8,593 nt of DNA, taken from positions 1 through 8,593 of the forward strand of contig QMZY01000033.1 of the NCBI GenBank assembly GCA_003663415.1. Direction: 5' to 3'. This document shows, piece after piece, positions 4,335-8,593 of this stretch. The notes beneath the pieces were generated by a model. That model was not told where the DNA came from. It did no database searches and was given only the letters and a program-made list of their open reading frames with translations. The position numbers were made by a program, and so were the translations under genes. The first letter of the stretch is position 1. Each line of letters begins with the position of its first letter. The DNA is from Candidatus Aenigmatarchaeota archaeon (GTDB lineage Archaea > Aenigmatarchaeota > Aenigmatarchaeia > QMZP01).

Positions 4335-4535
4335 ATGCCGAAATTTGTCGTTCTTGAAATTTGGAGCGATGGAAGTTGGGACTTGGAAATAACGGAAGGA
4401 AGAAATGCGGAAGAGGTTTACGAGGAACACGAGCATAACCAGAACAGCGTTGAAGTATTTGAATTAAGTGAATTTCTGGAAAAGTTGAAAGAAATTGACA
4501 TCATAAAGTATATGCACGAGGAACATGTTTTGTGA
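4335..4535 (+). CDS. Small acidic hypothetical protein
   Basis: A 66-residue protein with a strand pair (KFVVLEIWSDGSWDLEITEG) and a very acidic, His-rich helical part (EEVYEEHEHNQN, then LEKLKEIDIIKYMHEEHVL). Three in-frame ATGs (4326, 4329, 4335) overlap or follow the previous stop. I choose 4335 because ggatgat stands just before it and because it aligns the N-terminus with the previous protein. Translation is probably coupled to the gene before. A T-run follows the stop. Confidence 0.7.
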   Translation: MPKFVVLEIWSDGSWDLEITEGRNAEEVYEEHEHNQNSVEVFELSEFLEKLKEIDIIKYMHEEHVL

Positions 4536-4553
4536 TTTTTTCTTTTCTTTTTT
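4536..4553 (+). terminator. T-run terminator
   Basis: Eighteen bases of T with two C and nothing else directly follow the stop codon. Similar tracts follow the stops at 848 and 7443. It ends the gene run 3329-4535 just before the insertion sequence. Confidence 0.6.
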
Positions 4554-4578
4554 GTATTATGTTTTGCGGGTGGTTCGA

Positions 4579-4700
4579 GTAAACTACCACCCGTTAAAAC
4601 GGGTGGCTTTGTAGGGCGATAAGCCCTACGGGGTGGTTTACGCACCCCTTGGCATTAGGGAGCGTTGCCCTAATGCCAATGTTCACAGATGCGTTGAAAT
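4579..4700 (-). ncRNA. Candidate reRNA (TnpB guide RNA scaffold)
   Basis: On the minus strand the 3' end of tnpB and the right end form a chain of hairpins: 4651-4677 (ggcattaggg arms), 4630-4648 (ggggtg/cacccc), 4611-4629 (gtagggc arms) and the terminal hairpin 4587-4606. In studied TnpB systems the guide RNA is made from this stretch and the bases beyond the right end act as the guide. Here the guide would come from bases just below 4579, read on the minus strand. The structure is visible; its function is inferred from the family. The upper limit of the RNA is a guess. Confidence 0.55.
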
Positions 4701-5841
4701 CGGCGTTATAGGTGTGTTCGCAATGCTTACAAACAAAAATTGCATCCTTGCGGAAACCTTCCGCTCCGCAGAGGTGGCAAATTCGAGAAGTATTTTTAGG
4801 ATTAACAAGTTTAACCCTTATCCCTTCCCATCTCGCTTTGTAGATGGTATATCTAACTACTTTACCTCTTATCCAATTGCTAATCCTTCTGTTATTCTTT
4901 CTGGAATTCTTACCCTTAACAGGATACAATCTCTTAAGATTTTCCATAGCAATCATGGAGTTGTTTTCTTTAGCAACTTCAACAACTTTTTTGCTGACAT
5001 TGTGAGCAATCCAATCGTTTATCCTTCTTATACGCTTCCACAATCTCTGAATTCTCTTGCTTGTGTTTTGACCTTCTGGCAACATGGATTTAAGCTCATC
5101 TATACGATACCAGAGTTCTCTTATTTTGTGCATAAGTTTTCTGTATTTCAGAAATTCAACCTTAGTGATTTTTCCGTTTTTGTAAAGCAAAGTAATAACT
5201 GCATTATACCTCAATCCCAAATCCACACCAACAACTCCATCGTATTTTTGTTTTATTTCAACCTCTTTCTTTATAGGAATAACGAAGTAAAACCATCCGT
5301 CTCTTTTAACCAATTGAAAAGCACCGATTTTATACTTTCCGTTCAGAGCATCTTTAAGCAATTGTTTTTGCATTTCTCCACACTCAATAGGAACGGCAAC
5401 TCTCTTATCTCCATTAACCTTTACCTTAAAGAAAAAATCAAACTCTTTACCATGCTCGAAAACGCTTACTACACGAGGATGATTAAGCCTTACTGTAAAT
5501 TCCTCAACCTTTGGCAAGGATGCCTTTTTACCATTTTTAACCAATTGAGCATAGGAGTTAATAACCCCCACGACCGTATCTCTAATTTCTTGAACGGTTT
5601 GAGAACCTATATCAAAAGTTTCTCTAATTTGTCTGTAAAGTTTTTGATGGAGAATGTTTTTCAAATCTTTAGAGGTTATTTCTCCAGAAACGAGTTTTTC
5701 TTCCAGAGAATTTTCGAGAATGTAAGAATAGTAGAACCTTGCTATGGTTTGATAGGTGTTAAAGAAATTCCTCAGAGAAAGAAATTTATCTCTGTTAATT
5801 CTCTTGGAAACCTTCACCGTAATACTTTTTGCAACCTGCAT
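4594..5841 (-). CDS. tnpB: TnpB RNA-guided nuclease
   Basis: A 415-residue protein of usual TnpB length with an intact active site. The RuvC residues are D207 (GVDLGLRYNA), E300 (IAMENLKRLYP) and D381 (TYNADFNASVN). The zinc finger is CHLC (355-358) and CKHC (371-374). An N-terminal recognition part precedes RuvC, and the basic region NPKNTSRICHLCG matches the family. TnpB is an RNA-guided DNA endonuclease that uses an RNA from the element's own right end and helps the element persist at its site. The start ATG is 22 bases past a TATA-like box, giving a leaderless transcript, so it probably has its own promoter. The stop codon is a few bases inside the right-end hairpin region. No frameshift is seen, so it is probably active. 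Confidence 0.95.
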   Translation of the reverse strand: MQVAKSITVKVSKRINRDKFLSLRNFFNTYQTIARFYYSYILENSLEEKLVSGEITSKDLKNILHQKLYRQIRETFDIGSQTVQEIRDTVVGVINSYAQLVKNGKKASLPKVEEFTVRLNHPRVVSVFEHGKEFDFFFKVKVNGDKRVAVPIECGEMQKQLLKDALNGKYKIGAFQLVKRDGWFYFVIPIKKEVEIKQKYDGVVGVDLGLRYNAVITLLYKNGKITKVEFLKYRKLMHKIRELWYRIDELKSMLPEGQNTSKRIQRLWKRIRRINDWIAHNVSKKVVEVAKENNSMIAMENLKRLYPVKGKNSRKNNRRISNWIRGKVVRYTIYKARWEGIRVKLVNPKNTSRICHLCGAEGFRKDAIFVCKHCEHTYNADFNASVNIGIRATLPNAKGCVNHPVGLIALQSHPF

Positions 5842-5863
5842 GGTTATATATATGGCTTCAAAT

Positions 5864-5871
5864 TATTTAAA
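5864..5871 (-). promoter_or_regulatory. TATA box of tnpB
   Basis: TTTAAATA on the minus strand is centred about 26 bases before the tnpB ATG, the right spacing for an archaeal leaderless promoter. A second AT tract (atatatataacc) lies next to the start. The non-autonomous relative at 6944-7173 keeps the same TTTAAATA at the same place after its left end. Confidence 0.6.
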
Positions 5872-5927
5872 ATTATCCGCAATCCCTCCACCCGTTTAAG
5901 ACGGGTGGTCTTCTTGCGGTGATTCCT

Positions 5928-6014
5928 ATGAAAAAGAGGAAACTAACCCAAGATGAGGAGTGGTATAGGGAGTTTCTTTTAGATGAGTTTGCGGACATAA
6001 CTTTTGAGGATTAG
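5928..6014 (+). CDS. 28-residue protein
   Basis: A very short frame, MKKRKLTQDEEWYREFLLDE with an acidic tail FADITFED, following a strong ggtgattcct Shine-Dalgarno site. The site begins right at the left end of the insertion sequence. It is one helix with a basic start and acidic end. The stop overlaps the next ribosome binding site (taggtgg), and this operon spacing is the main support. Function unknown. Confidence 0.55.
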   Translation: MKKRKLTQDEEWYREFLLDEFADITFED

Positions 6015-6026
6015 GTGGTGAAAGAA

Positions 6027-6146
6027 ATGGTGAAATGTCCGTTTTGTGGAAACGAAGCGGTCAGACAGCCAGACCTGAATCACGACTACTACGAGTGTTT
6101 GAATCCGTTCTGCCAGAAAAAATTTAAAGTAGATGAAAGGGTGTAA
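6027..6146 (+). CDS. Small zinc-ribbon protein
   Basis: A 39-residue protein with CPFC at residues 4-7 and C24/C29 (CLNPFC), enough for one zinc ribbon (MVKCPFCGNEAVRQPDLNH then YYECLNPFC). The ATG follows aggtgg with normal spacing; GTG 6018 and GTG 6030 are alternative starts in the same frame. It is the first of several two-knuckle proteins in this run. The likely role is nucleic-acid or protein binding, but nothing specific can be shown. Confidence 0.68.
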   Translation: MVKCPFCGNEAVRQPDLNHDYYECLNPFCQKKFKVDERV

Positions 6147-6149
6147 CGG

Positions 6150-6326
6150 ATGGATTGGAAATCGGAAAGAAAAACCGTGATTAAGTGTGAGGGTTGCGGT
6201 GAGGTGATAGGAGTTCACAGCGATATTTTCGGCTGGGAGATAGATAATTTTGAGTTCGCTGGAGAGGATGAGCAGGGTTATCAATTAATTAAATGTAAGT
6301 TGTGCGGATTTGTTCAAAGGTTTTAG
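6150..6326 (+). CDS. Small zinc-ribbon protein
   Basis: A 58-residue protein with CEGC (residues 13-16) and CKLC (49-52) separated by an acidic and aromatic stretch (GVHSDIFGWEIDNFEF). This is a typical long-loop zinc ribbon. It starts three bases after the previous stop; ggtgt upstream is a weak ribosome binding site, so translation may be coupled. The end FVQRF is followed directly by the next ribosome binding site. Confidence 0.72.
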   Translation: MDWKSERKTVIKCEGCGEVIGVHSDIFGWEIDNFEFAGEDEQGYQLIKCKLCGFVQRF

Positions 6327-6335
6327 GTGTTTGTT

Positions 6336-6470
6336 ATGAGGGGCAGAATAATAGATGTGAAGGAAACCGAAAACTACATCGTGGTTAGTATCGAGAGTGA
6401 TGGGTTTATAGGATATGAAGTTAAAGTAATTCCGAAACCGAAGGGTGTATTCTATGAAAGAAAAGTGTAG
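6336..6470 (+). CDS. 44-residue beta-rich protein
   Basis: It begins MRGRIIDVKETENYIVVSIE, and the rest (GFIGYEVKVIPKPKGVFYER) also looks like beta strands. It may be a small barrel or OB-like fragment. It follows taggtgtttgtt. It has no cysteines, unlike its neighbours. Its last 17 bases overlap the start of the next gene in another frame, which argues for coupled translation. Confidence 0.62.
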   Translation: MRGRIIDVKETENYIVVSIESDGFIGYEVKVIPKPKGVFYERKV

Positions 6471-6552
6471 GAGATGTGGTGGGGAAATAATAACCGTAAC
6501 GAGAAAAGGCAAGAGGATCAAGTTTTGTATCAATTGCGGGATGGAGTTTTAG
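6454..6552 (+). CDS. 32-residue zinc-knuckle protein
   Basis: A minimal zinc ribbon: CRRC (residues 5-8) and CINC (25-28) joined by a basic hairpin GEIITVTRKGKRIKF. The ATG follows gggtgtattct and overlaps the 3' end of the previous gene. The stop overlaps the next taggtgattct site. Complete zinc ribbons this short are known in archaeal small proteomes, so the size is not disqualifying. Confidence 0.62.
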   Translation: MKEKCRRCGGEIITVTRKGKRIKFCINCGMEF

Positions 6553-6560
6553 GTGATTCT

Positions 6561-6695
6561 ATGGGCTTGATTTGTAAGTATTGCGGAAGGAAAATAGGAA
6601 CTTATCCTTTCAAAATCGATGTTTGCTGGCGTTGTTTTCCGAGATTTAATCATAAATTTTATGAGTTTTGTCGCAAGAAGACCGTAAAAAGGTGA
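6561..6695 (+). CDS. 44-residue zinc-knuckle protein
   Basis: CKYC (5-8) and CWRC (22-25) are followed by a basic aromatic tail (FPRFNHKFYEFCRKK). Start ATG 6561 follows taggtgattct. The frame is open upstream, but that part overlaps the previous gene. The last codons contain gtcgcaagaagacc (6670-6683), identical to the head of the insertion-sequence ends at 2237 and 7173, so the C-terminus may carry an old transposon scar. Confidence 0.66.
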   Translation: MGLICKYCGRKIGTYPFKIDVCWRCFPRFNHKFYEFCRKKTVKR

Positions 6696-6699
6696 GAAT

Positions 6700-6840
6700 A
6701 TGCGTGTAACAAGAGAGGAAATTGAAATCTTTTTAGATGATTTGAAACCAGAGGTTCGGAAGGAAGTGGAGAAAATTTTGGGCGAGCAGAACTACGAGGT
6801 AGTGCCTGTTGCGGTGATACCAATTCCAGACGGTGAGTGA
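6700..6840 (+). CDS. 46-residue hypothetical protein
   Basis: MRVTREEIEIFLDDLKPEVR and following form an acidic helix pair; then a hydrophobic strand VVPVAVIPIPDG. The ATG follows aaaggtgagaat. The stop overlaps the next Shine-Dalgarno site (cggtgagtgat). Its size and layout suggest a small adaptor or regulator, but I cannot name it. Confidence 0.65.
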   Translation: MRVTREEIEIFLDDLKPEVRKEVEKILGEQNYEVVPVAVIPIPDGE

Positions 6841-6841
6841 T

Positions 6842-6967
6842 ATGGTATACGAAATAGACGAGTTTTTGGAGAAATTGGGTAAAGAGCAACGGAAAAAGGA
6901 GCGAGAGTTGAAAAGGTTCTGGAAGTCGCTGAAGATCGACTTCGTGAACCACCACCTATTAAAATAG
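6842..6967 (+). CDS. 41-residue protein, tail rewritten by a mobile element
   Basis: The protein starts MVYEIDEFLEKLGKEQRKKE, a charged helix. The last codons (about VNHHLLK and stop) are encoded by the right end of the non-autonomous element that begins at 6944, so the original C-terminus has been lost. The ribosome binding site ggtgag overlaps the previous stop. It is probably a truncated gene; the original length is unknown. Confidence 0.6.
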   Translation: MVYEIDEFLEKLGKEQRKKERELKRFWKSLKIDFVNHHLLK

Positions 6968-7090
6968 GTGGCTTCCGTGCTTTCGCCTTCGGCTCTTATC
7001 GGGTCACGGACCCAGAGCCAAAGGGCTCATGCACGGTTAAGGGCTGGTTCACCGACAGCCCCGTTTGAGGACTTATAGTCCCCAAACCTC
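6944..7090 (-). ncRNA. Candidate orphan reRNA in the MITE-like element
   Basis: On the minus strand this stretch forms successive hairpins: ggact/agtcc, gggctg/cagccc, gagcc/ggctc and gggtc/gaccc, then the terminal hairpin. The TATA-like box of the left end would drive it. The order resembles the 3' end of the tnpB element, so it may be a guide-RNA scaffold kept without its nuclease and used by a TnpB in trans. There is no direct evidence of transcription. Confidence 0.4.
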
Positions 7091-7173
7091 TGAGGGATAT
7101 TTATGCGGGAAAAGTATTTAAATGTTATGTCGCAATTCATCCACCCGTTAAAAACGTGTGGTCTTCTTGCGAC
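6944..7173 (-). mobile_element. Non-autonomous IS200/IS605-type element (MITE-like)
   Basis: About 230 bp with both ends of the IS family and no tnpB. The left end on the minus strand has gtcgcaagaagacc (7160-7173), a hairpin at 7141-7161 and TTTAAATA (7115-7122). The right end has the hairpin 6952-6971 and the tail gttcac. The terminal stem differs from that of the full element by paired changes (cccg/cggg versus ccta/tagg), so it belongs to a sister subfamily, the same one as the solo scar at 2237. The inside encodes nothing but folds well. Confidence 0.75.
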
Positions 7174-7194
7174 GGAAATTATAAAGGTGTGAGC

Positions 7195-7443
7195 ATGCCA
7201 CGTGTCCATTCTTTTAGATGTCCCTACTGCAAGAAGGAATTCAGAGATATAACAGATGTAACAACGGAAAACTTTTCGGGTGTTGTGCACGAGCATCTGA
7301 TAGCGGTGAGGAAATACAAGAACAACAAGTATGGATTTTTTATTGTGTCTTCCGCAGGTGGCGGTGTGATTTCGCCGTTCTTCGACACGAGAGAAGAATG
7401 TTTGAACGCCCTGAAAAGGGAGATAGAAAAACTTGAAGATTGA
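7195..7443 (+). CDS. Small zinc-finger-like hypothetical protein
   Basis: An 82-residue protein with a single CPYC at residues 9-12 (FRCPYCKKEF), a beta core (HEHLIAVRKY, KYGFFIVSSAGGG) and a C-terminal helix ending in EIEKLED. Only one CxxC is present; His residues or C69 might complete a metal site. ATG 7195 follows aaaggtgtgagc. The leader begins within a few bases of the MITE-like element, so its ancestral promoter or upstream gene may have been displaced. A T-run follows the stop. Confidence 0.78.
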   Translation: MPRVHSFRCPYCKKEFRDITDVTTENFSGVVHEHLIAVRKYKNNKYGFFIVSSAGGGVISPFFDTREECLNALKREIEKLED

Positions 7444-7456
7444 TTTTTTCTTTTTT
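7444..7456 (+). terminator. T-run terminator
   Basis: Thirteen bases, all T but one C, right after the stop codon. The context tgattttttcttttt is nearly the same as after the stop at 4535. Confidence 0.55.
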
Positions 7457-7476
7457 CCGATTTCGAGGTGGTTTCC

Positions 7477-7605
7477 GTGTTCTGTCCGAAATGCGGGAGC
7501 AAATGTGTTTTAGTGAAGAAAATGAAGGAGGACGAGGAACTTTATAAATGTGAGAAATGTAAACAAGAATATATGAAGATAGATTACACATACATAGAGT
7601 GGTGA
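7477..7605 (+). CDS. 42-residue zinc-ribbon protein
   Basis: CPKC (residues 3-6, with a further Cys at 10) and CEKC (25-28) make a compact ribbon (MFCPKCGSKCVLVKKMKEDE and on). This layout is like the N-terminal ribbons of transcription factors such as TFB or TFS, but without the rest of the protein. The start is GTG after gaggtggtttcc, matching the leaders at 3533 and 3759. It is translationally linked to the next gene by ggtgaatATG. Confidence 0.68.
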   Translation: MFCPKCGSKCVLVKKMKEDEELYKCEKCKQEYMKIDYTYIEW

Positions 7606-7607
7606 AT

Positions 7608-7751
7608 ATGAAACGGAACATAGAACCAGAGTGGGTAAAGGGTAGGGTGTTCAAGAGCAAGAGAGTTAAGGTGATAGAGGCGACGGAACTCAAATTTGTC
7701 CCTTTGGAAAAGTTTAAACTATCTCAACGGGGTGATGAAAATGTTGTATAG
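7608..7751 (+). CDS. 47-residue basic hypothetical protein
   Basis: A basic, Lys/Arg-rich short protein (MKRNIEPEWVKGRVFKSKRV) with a strand pair, perhaps nucleic-acid binding. It starts three bases after the previous stop; the binding site gtggtgaat overlaps that stop. Its end overlaps the start of the next frame by 11 bases. Unknown family. Confidence 0.6.
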   Translation: MKRNIEPEWVKGRVFKSKRVKVIEATELKFVPLEKFKLSQRGDENVV

Positions 7752-7815
7752 ACCACCACATCCGTGTATGAGATTGGTTTGGAATGTTGAGAAACAAAGA
7801 TGGGAATGGATGTAA
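7741..7815 (+). CDS. 24-residue frame
   Basis: MLYRPPHPCMRLVWNVEKQR and four more residues follow an excellent ggggtgatgaaaATG site that overlaps the previous gene. It ends seven bases before the first GC-rich structured repeat. The frame may be a real mini-protein or the shortened remainder of a gene cut by that repeat. Evidence is mostly the ribosome binding site. Confidence 0.42.
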   Translation: MLYRPPHPCMRLVWNVEKQRWEWM

Positions 7816-7822
7816 GCAGAAT

Positions 7823-7856
7823 CCCCAAACAGCCCGCCCGAGAGCGGTGGTCTCCC
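7823..7856 (+). repeat. GC-rich structured repeat, copy A (short)
   Basis: It begins ccccaaacagcccgcccg and ends gcggtggtctccc, directly against the ATG at 7857. Compared with copy B it lacks the aaaaaatc linker and the whole 3' half, so it is a shortened copy. The ggtggt inside it is the only Shine-Dalgarno-like sequence before the next gene. Confidence 0.7.
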
Positions 7857-8135
7857 ATGAAATGTAGAGATTGTCCATATTTTGAACCAGTTTTCCATGT
7901 AATATTGCCACCTGAGTTACAAGGATGTGGAGAATGTAAGAAAACAGGTAAAATAGTTATGCCTTGGTTTGAATGTGAACTTGAAAGGAAACACCTTGAG
8001 GAGAACCCTAAACAGCCCGCTCGCAAGGGCGGGATTAGCCCGCCCGAGAGCGAAAAAATCGGCGGTGGTCTCCCGAAGTTGTGTGCCCGCATCGCCGAGG
8101 CTCGGGCTGGGGGAGAGGTGATAAGATGCGATTAA
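7857..8135 (+). CDS. Cysteine-rich small protein with repeat-derived tail
   Basis: A 92-residue frame. The first 50 residues have CRDC (3-6), CGEC (24-27) and C40, an iron-sulfur or zinc-type pattern (MKCRDCPYFEPVFHV, then GCGECKKTGK). From about residue 50 (NPKQPARKGG onward) the protein is encoded by GC-rich repeat copy B and is low-complexity with no conserved look. The native gene therefore probably ended near 8010 and has been read through into the repeat. The start follows copy A of the repeat. The last bases overlap the next gene's start in another frame. Confidence 0.62.
   Translation: MKCRDCPYFEPVFHVILPPELQGCGECKKTGKIVMPWFECELERKHLEENPKQPARKGGISPPESEKIGGGLPKLCARIAEARAGGEVIRCD
8006..8115 (+). 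repeat. GC-rich structured repeat, copy B
   Basis: Begins ccctaaacagcccg and ends cgggctgggggag just before aggtgat. Stems seen: the closing stem cagcccg/cgggctg; an inner hairpin gggcggg (8027-8033) with cccgccc (8039-8045); then linker aaaaaatc and the pair cggcggt/atcgccg. In addition tctccc (8069-8074) can pair with gggaga (8111-8116). This looks like a structured RNA or a mobile DNA repeat that folds. No coding sense. Confidence 0.72.
8116..8122 (+). promoter_or_regulatory. Shine-Dalgarno site at the edge of repeat copy B
   Basis: aggtgat lies three bases before the ATG at 8126 and directly after the repeat's closing strand. Its first base could join the tctccc/gggaga pairing, so the fold of the repeat could control access to it. 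Confidence 0.55.
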
Positions 8136-8209
8136 CATGGAAAAGAGCCATAGAAGACAAAGATATCAAAAATTTGTATAGAACCCCAAACAGCCCGCCC
8201 TGGGACTAA
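8126..8209 (+). CDS. 27-residue frame cut by repeat copy C
   Basis: MRLTWKRAIEDKDIKNLYRT is followed by seven residues (PNSPPWD) encoded by the start of repeat copy C. The native part is a short basic helical stretch. Strong ribosome binding site aggtgat. As in the previous gene, a structured repeat seems to have replaced the original 3' end, so this may be a gene remnant. Confidence 0.45.
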   Translation: MRLTWKRAIEDKDIKNLYRTPNSPPWD

Positions 8210-8382
8210 ACGGGAAATGGAAAGCATTTCCCCGTAACCGGTCGTGCCCGGTTGATGTCCCGGTGGCGAAAAAATCCGCGGCGGTCTCCCCGAACCTACC
8301 GTTTGCCAACCGGTAGGTCGGCACAAGAAAGCGTGCGGTGAAAGGCATCACCGCACCGCCCCGTCGCGGAGGCTGGGGGAGA
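8184..8382 (+). repeat. GC-rich structured repeat, copy C (long)
   Basis: About 200 bp from ccccaaacagcccgccc to ggctgggggaga. It shares with copy B the ends, the linker aaaaaatc and the gcggtctccc motif, but the hairpins between are larger and different in sequence: cctaccg/cggtagg (8295-8317), gtgcggtga/tcaccgcac (8333-8356), tccgcg/cgcgga, gggac/gtccc. Covariation of this kind between copies points to a conserved fold. tctcccc (8285-8291) can pair with ggggaga (8376-8382). It is followed by aggtgat. It fills the gap between the frame ending at 8209 and the gene at 8397. Confidence 0.72.
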
Positions 8383-8396
8383 AGGTGATGTTTTGA

Positions 8397-8593
8397 ATGA
8401 AGAATAAACCAAAACCTTTGGATTTGGAAGAACTAAGAAAAAATGTAAGAAAAATATTTATAGATAAAGAAAAATTTAGGTATCTTGGAAACAGTGTAAG
8501 AAGGAGAATAGACCATGAATATGGTTTTCTTCATGCTTTATCTCTTATAGAACAACGCCTCAAATCCGCCTGTGAGTTTTGGTTGAGATATAG
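8397..8593 (+). CDS. Hypothetical protein, 3' end outside window
   Basis: The frame opens with ATG after aaggtgatgttttga and runs to the right edge without a stop, 65 codons and two bases. The visible part begins MKNKPKPLDLEELRKNVRKI and is basic and helical (KEKFRYLGNSVRRRIDHEYG, then HALSLIEQRLKSACEFW). No motif is recognised. Codons are AT-rich, in sharp contrast with the GC-rich repeat just before it. The Shine-Dalgarno site lies at the end of repeat copy C. Confidence 0.7.
   Translation, partial: MKNKPKPLDLEELRKNVRKIFIDKEKFRYLGNSVRRRIDHEYGFLHALSLIEQRLKSACEFWLRY

Larger units (their letters stand above)
4579..5918 (-). mobile_element. tnpB-only IS200/IS605-type insertion sequence
   Basis: The element is on the minus strand. 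Its left end (5888-5918) has the head cgcaagaag and the hairpin 5888-5908. Its right end has the hairpin 4587-4606 (ccacccgttaaaacgggtgg) and ends in tagtttac on the minus strand. The two hairpins share the same stem arms and near-identical loops. There are no terminal inverted repeats or clear target duplication, as expected for this superfamily. No tnpA (Y1 HUH transposase) is present, so movement would need one supplied in trans. It sits between a T-run terminator and the ribosome binding site of the gene at 5928, so it breaks no gene. Exact ends are uncertain by a few bases. Confidence 0.85.

Noticed and set aside
4633..5922. 429-codon open frame on the + strand opposite tnpB
   Set aside because: It is antisense to an intact, clearly recognised tnpB, has no ribosome binding site, and its product is low-complexity F/N/S-rich with no domain.
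6944..7194. Protein-coding gene in the 230-bp gap
   Set aside because: No frame on either strand has a start with a binding site and adequate length. The stretch is explained by IS ends and hairpins.
7724..8351. Minus-strand open frames across the GC-rich repeats
   Set aside because: They repeat the same peptide pieces because they read the repeated element, have no ribosome binding sites, and oppose well-supported small genes.
7823..8390. Known riboswitch or self-cleaving ribozyme (for example HDV-like) in the GC-rich repeats
   Set aside because: The nested stems and a possible pseudoknot recall such RNAs, but I could not match the conserved core of any known class, so I leave it unnamed.
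1..8593. tRNA or rRNA genes
   Set aside because: I saw no T-loop (GGTTCRANYCC) with a matching acceptor stem and no rRNA-like conserved stretch on either strand.

Overview
The window looks like archaeal DNA, probably from a thermophilic euryarchaeon or one of its plasmids, viruses or integrated elements. The grounds are AGA/AGG arginine codons, Shine-Dalgarno sites built on GGTGAT, T-run terminators after stop codons, a leaderless TATA-type promoter, and an archaeal-type TnpB insertion sequence. Apart from tnpB, every gene I can support is on the + strand. Most are very small and most are unknown. I see no rRNA, tRNA, replication gene, recombinase or CRISPR array. I cannot name the organism.

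Region 1 (1-2307) is the most unusual part. It opens with the 3' part of a von Willebrand A (VWA) domain gene, followed by single genes separated by five 31-bp sites (E1-E5). Each site has two 12-bp arms around a 7-bp core, CRCRAAA, always in the same orientation. The arms differ from site to site, but the right arm of each site is the reverse complement of the left arm of the next: 12/12, 12/12, 12/12 and 11/12. Each gene, with its T-run terminator, therefore sits between its own private inverted repeats. If a unit were excised as a circle by exchange at the core, the junction would be a palindromic 12-7-12 site, the layout of tyrosine-recombinase crossover sites such as loxP, FRT and dif. 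This looks like an integron-like cassette array with different site logic. A gene-closing mRNA stem is the main alternative. Genes in this region have no Shine-Dalgarno site but share TCTGGTTTGNATGG at the start codon.

Region 2 (2308-4560) begins with a coiled-coil protein gene enclosed by another inverted repeat. Then come a strong hairpin and a one-gene insert flanked by 24-bp direct repeats. A run of small genes with strong GGTGAT sites follows.

Region 3 (4579-5918) is a tnpB-only IS200/IS605-type element on the minus strand, with near-identical hairpins at both ends and a candidate guide RNA (reRNA) over its 3' end. A 230-bp non-autonomous relative lies at 6944-7173, and a 40-bp solo end hairpin at 2237-2276.

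Region 4 (5928-7815) is a closely packed operon of proteins of about 24-82 residues, many with two CxxC zinc knuckles. Region 5 (7816-8593) holds three copies of a GC-rich, highly structured repeat. Each copy begins in or just after one small gene and ends at, or supplies, the ribosome binding site of the next. A gene running off the right edge closes the window.
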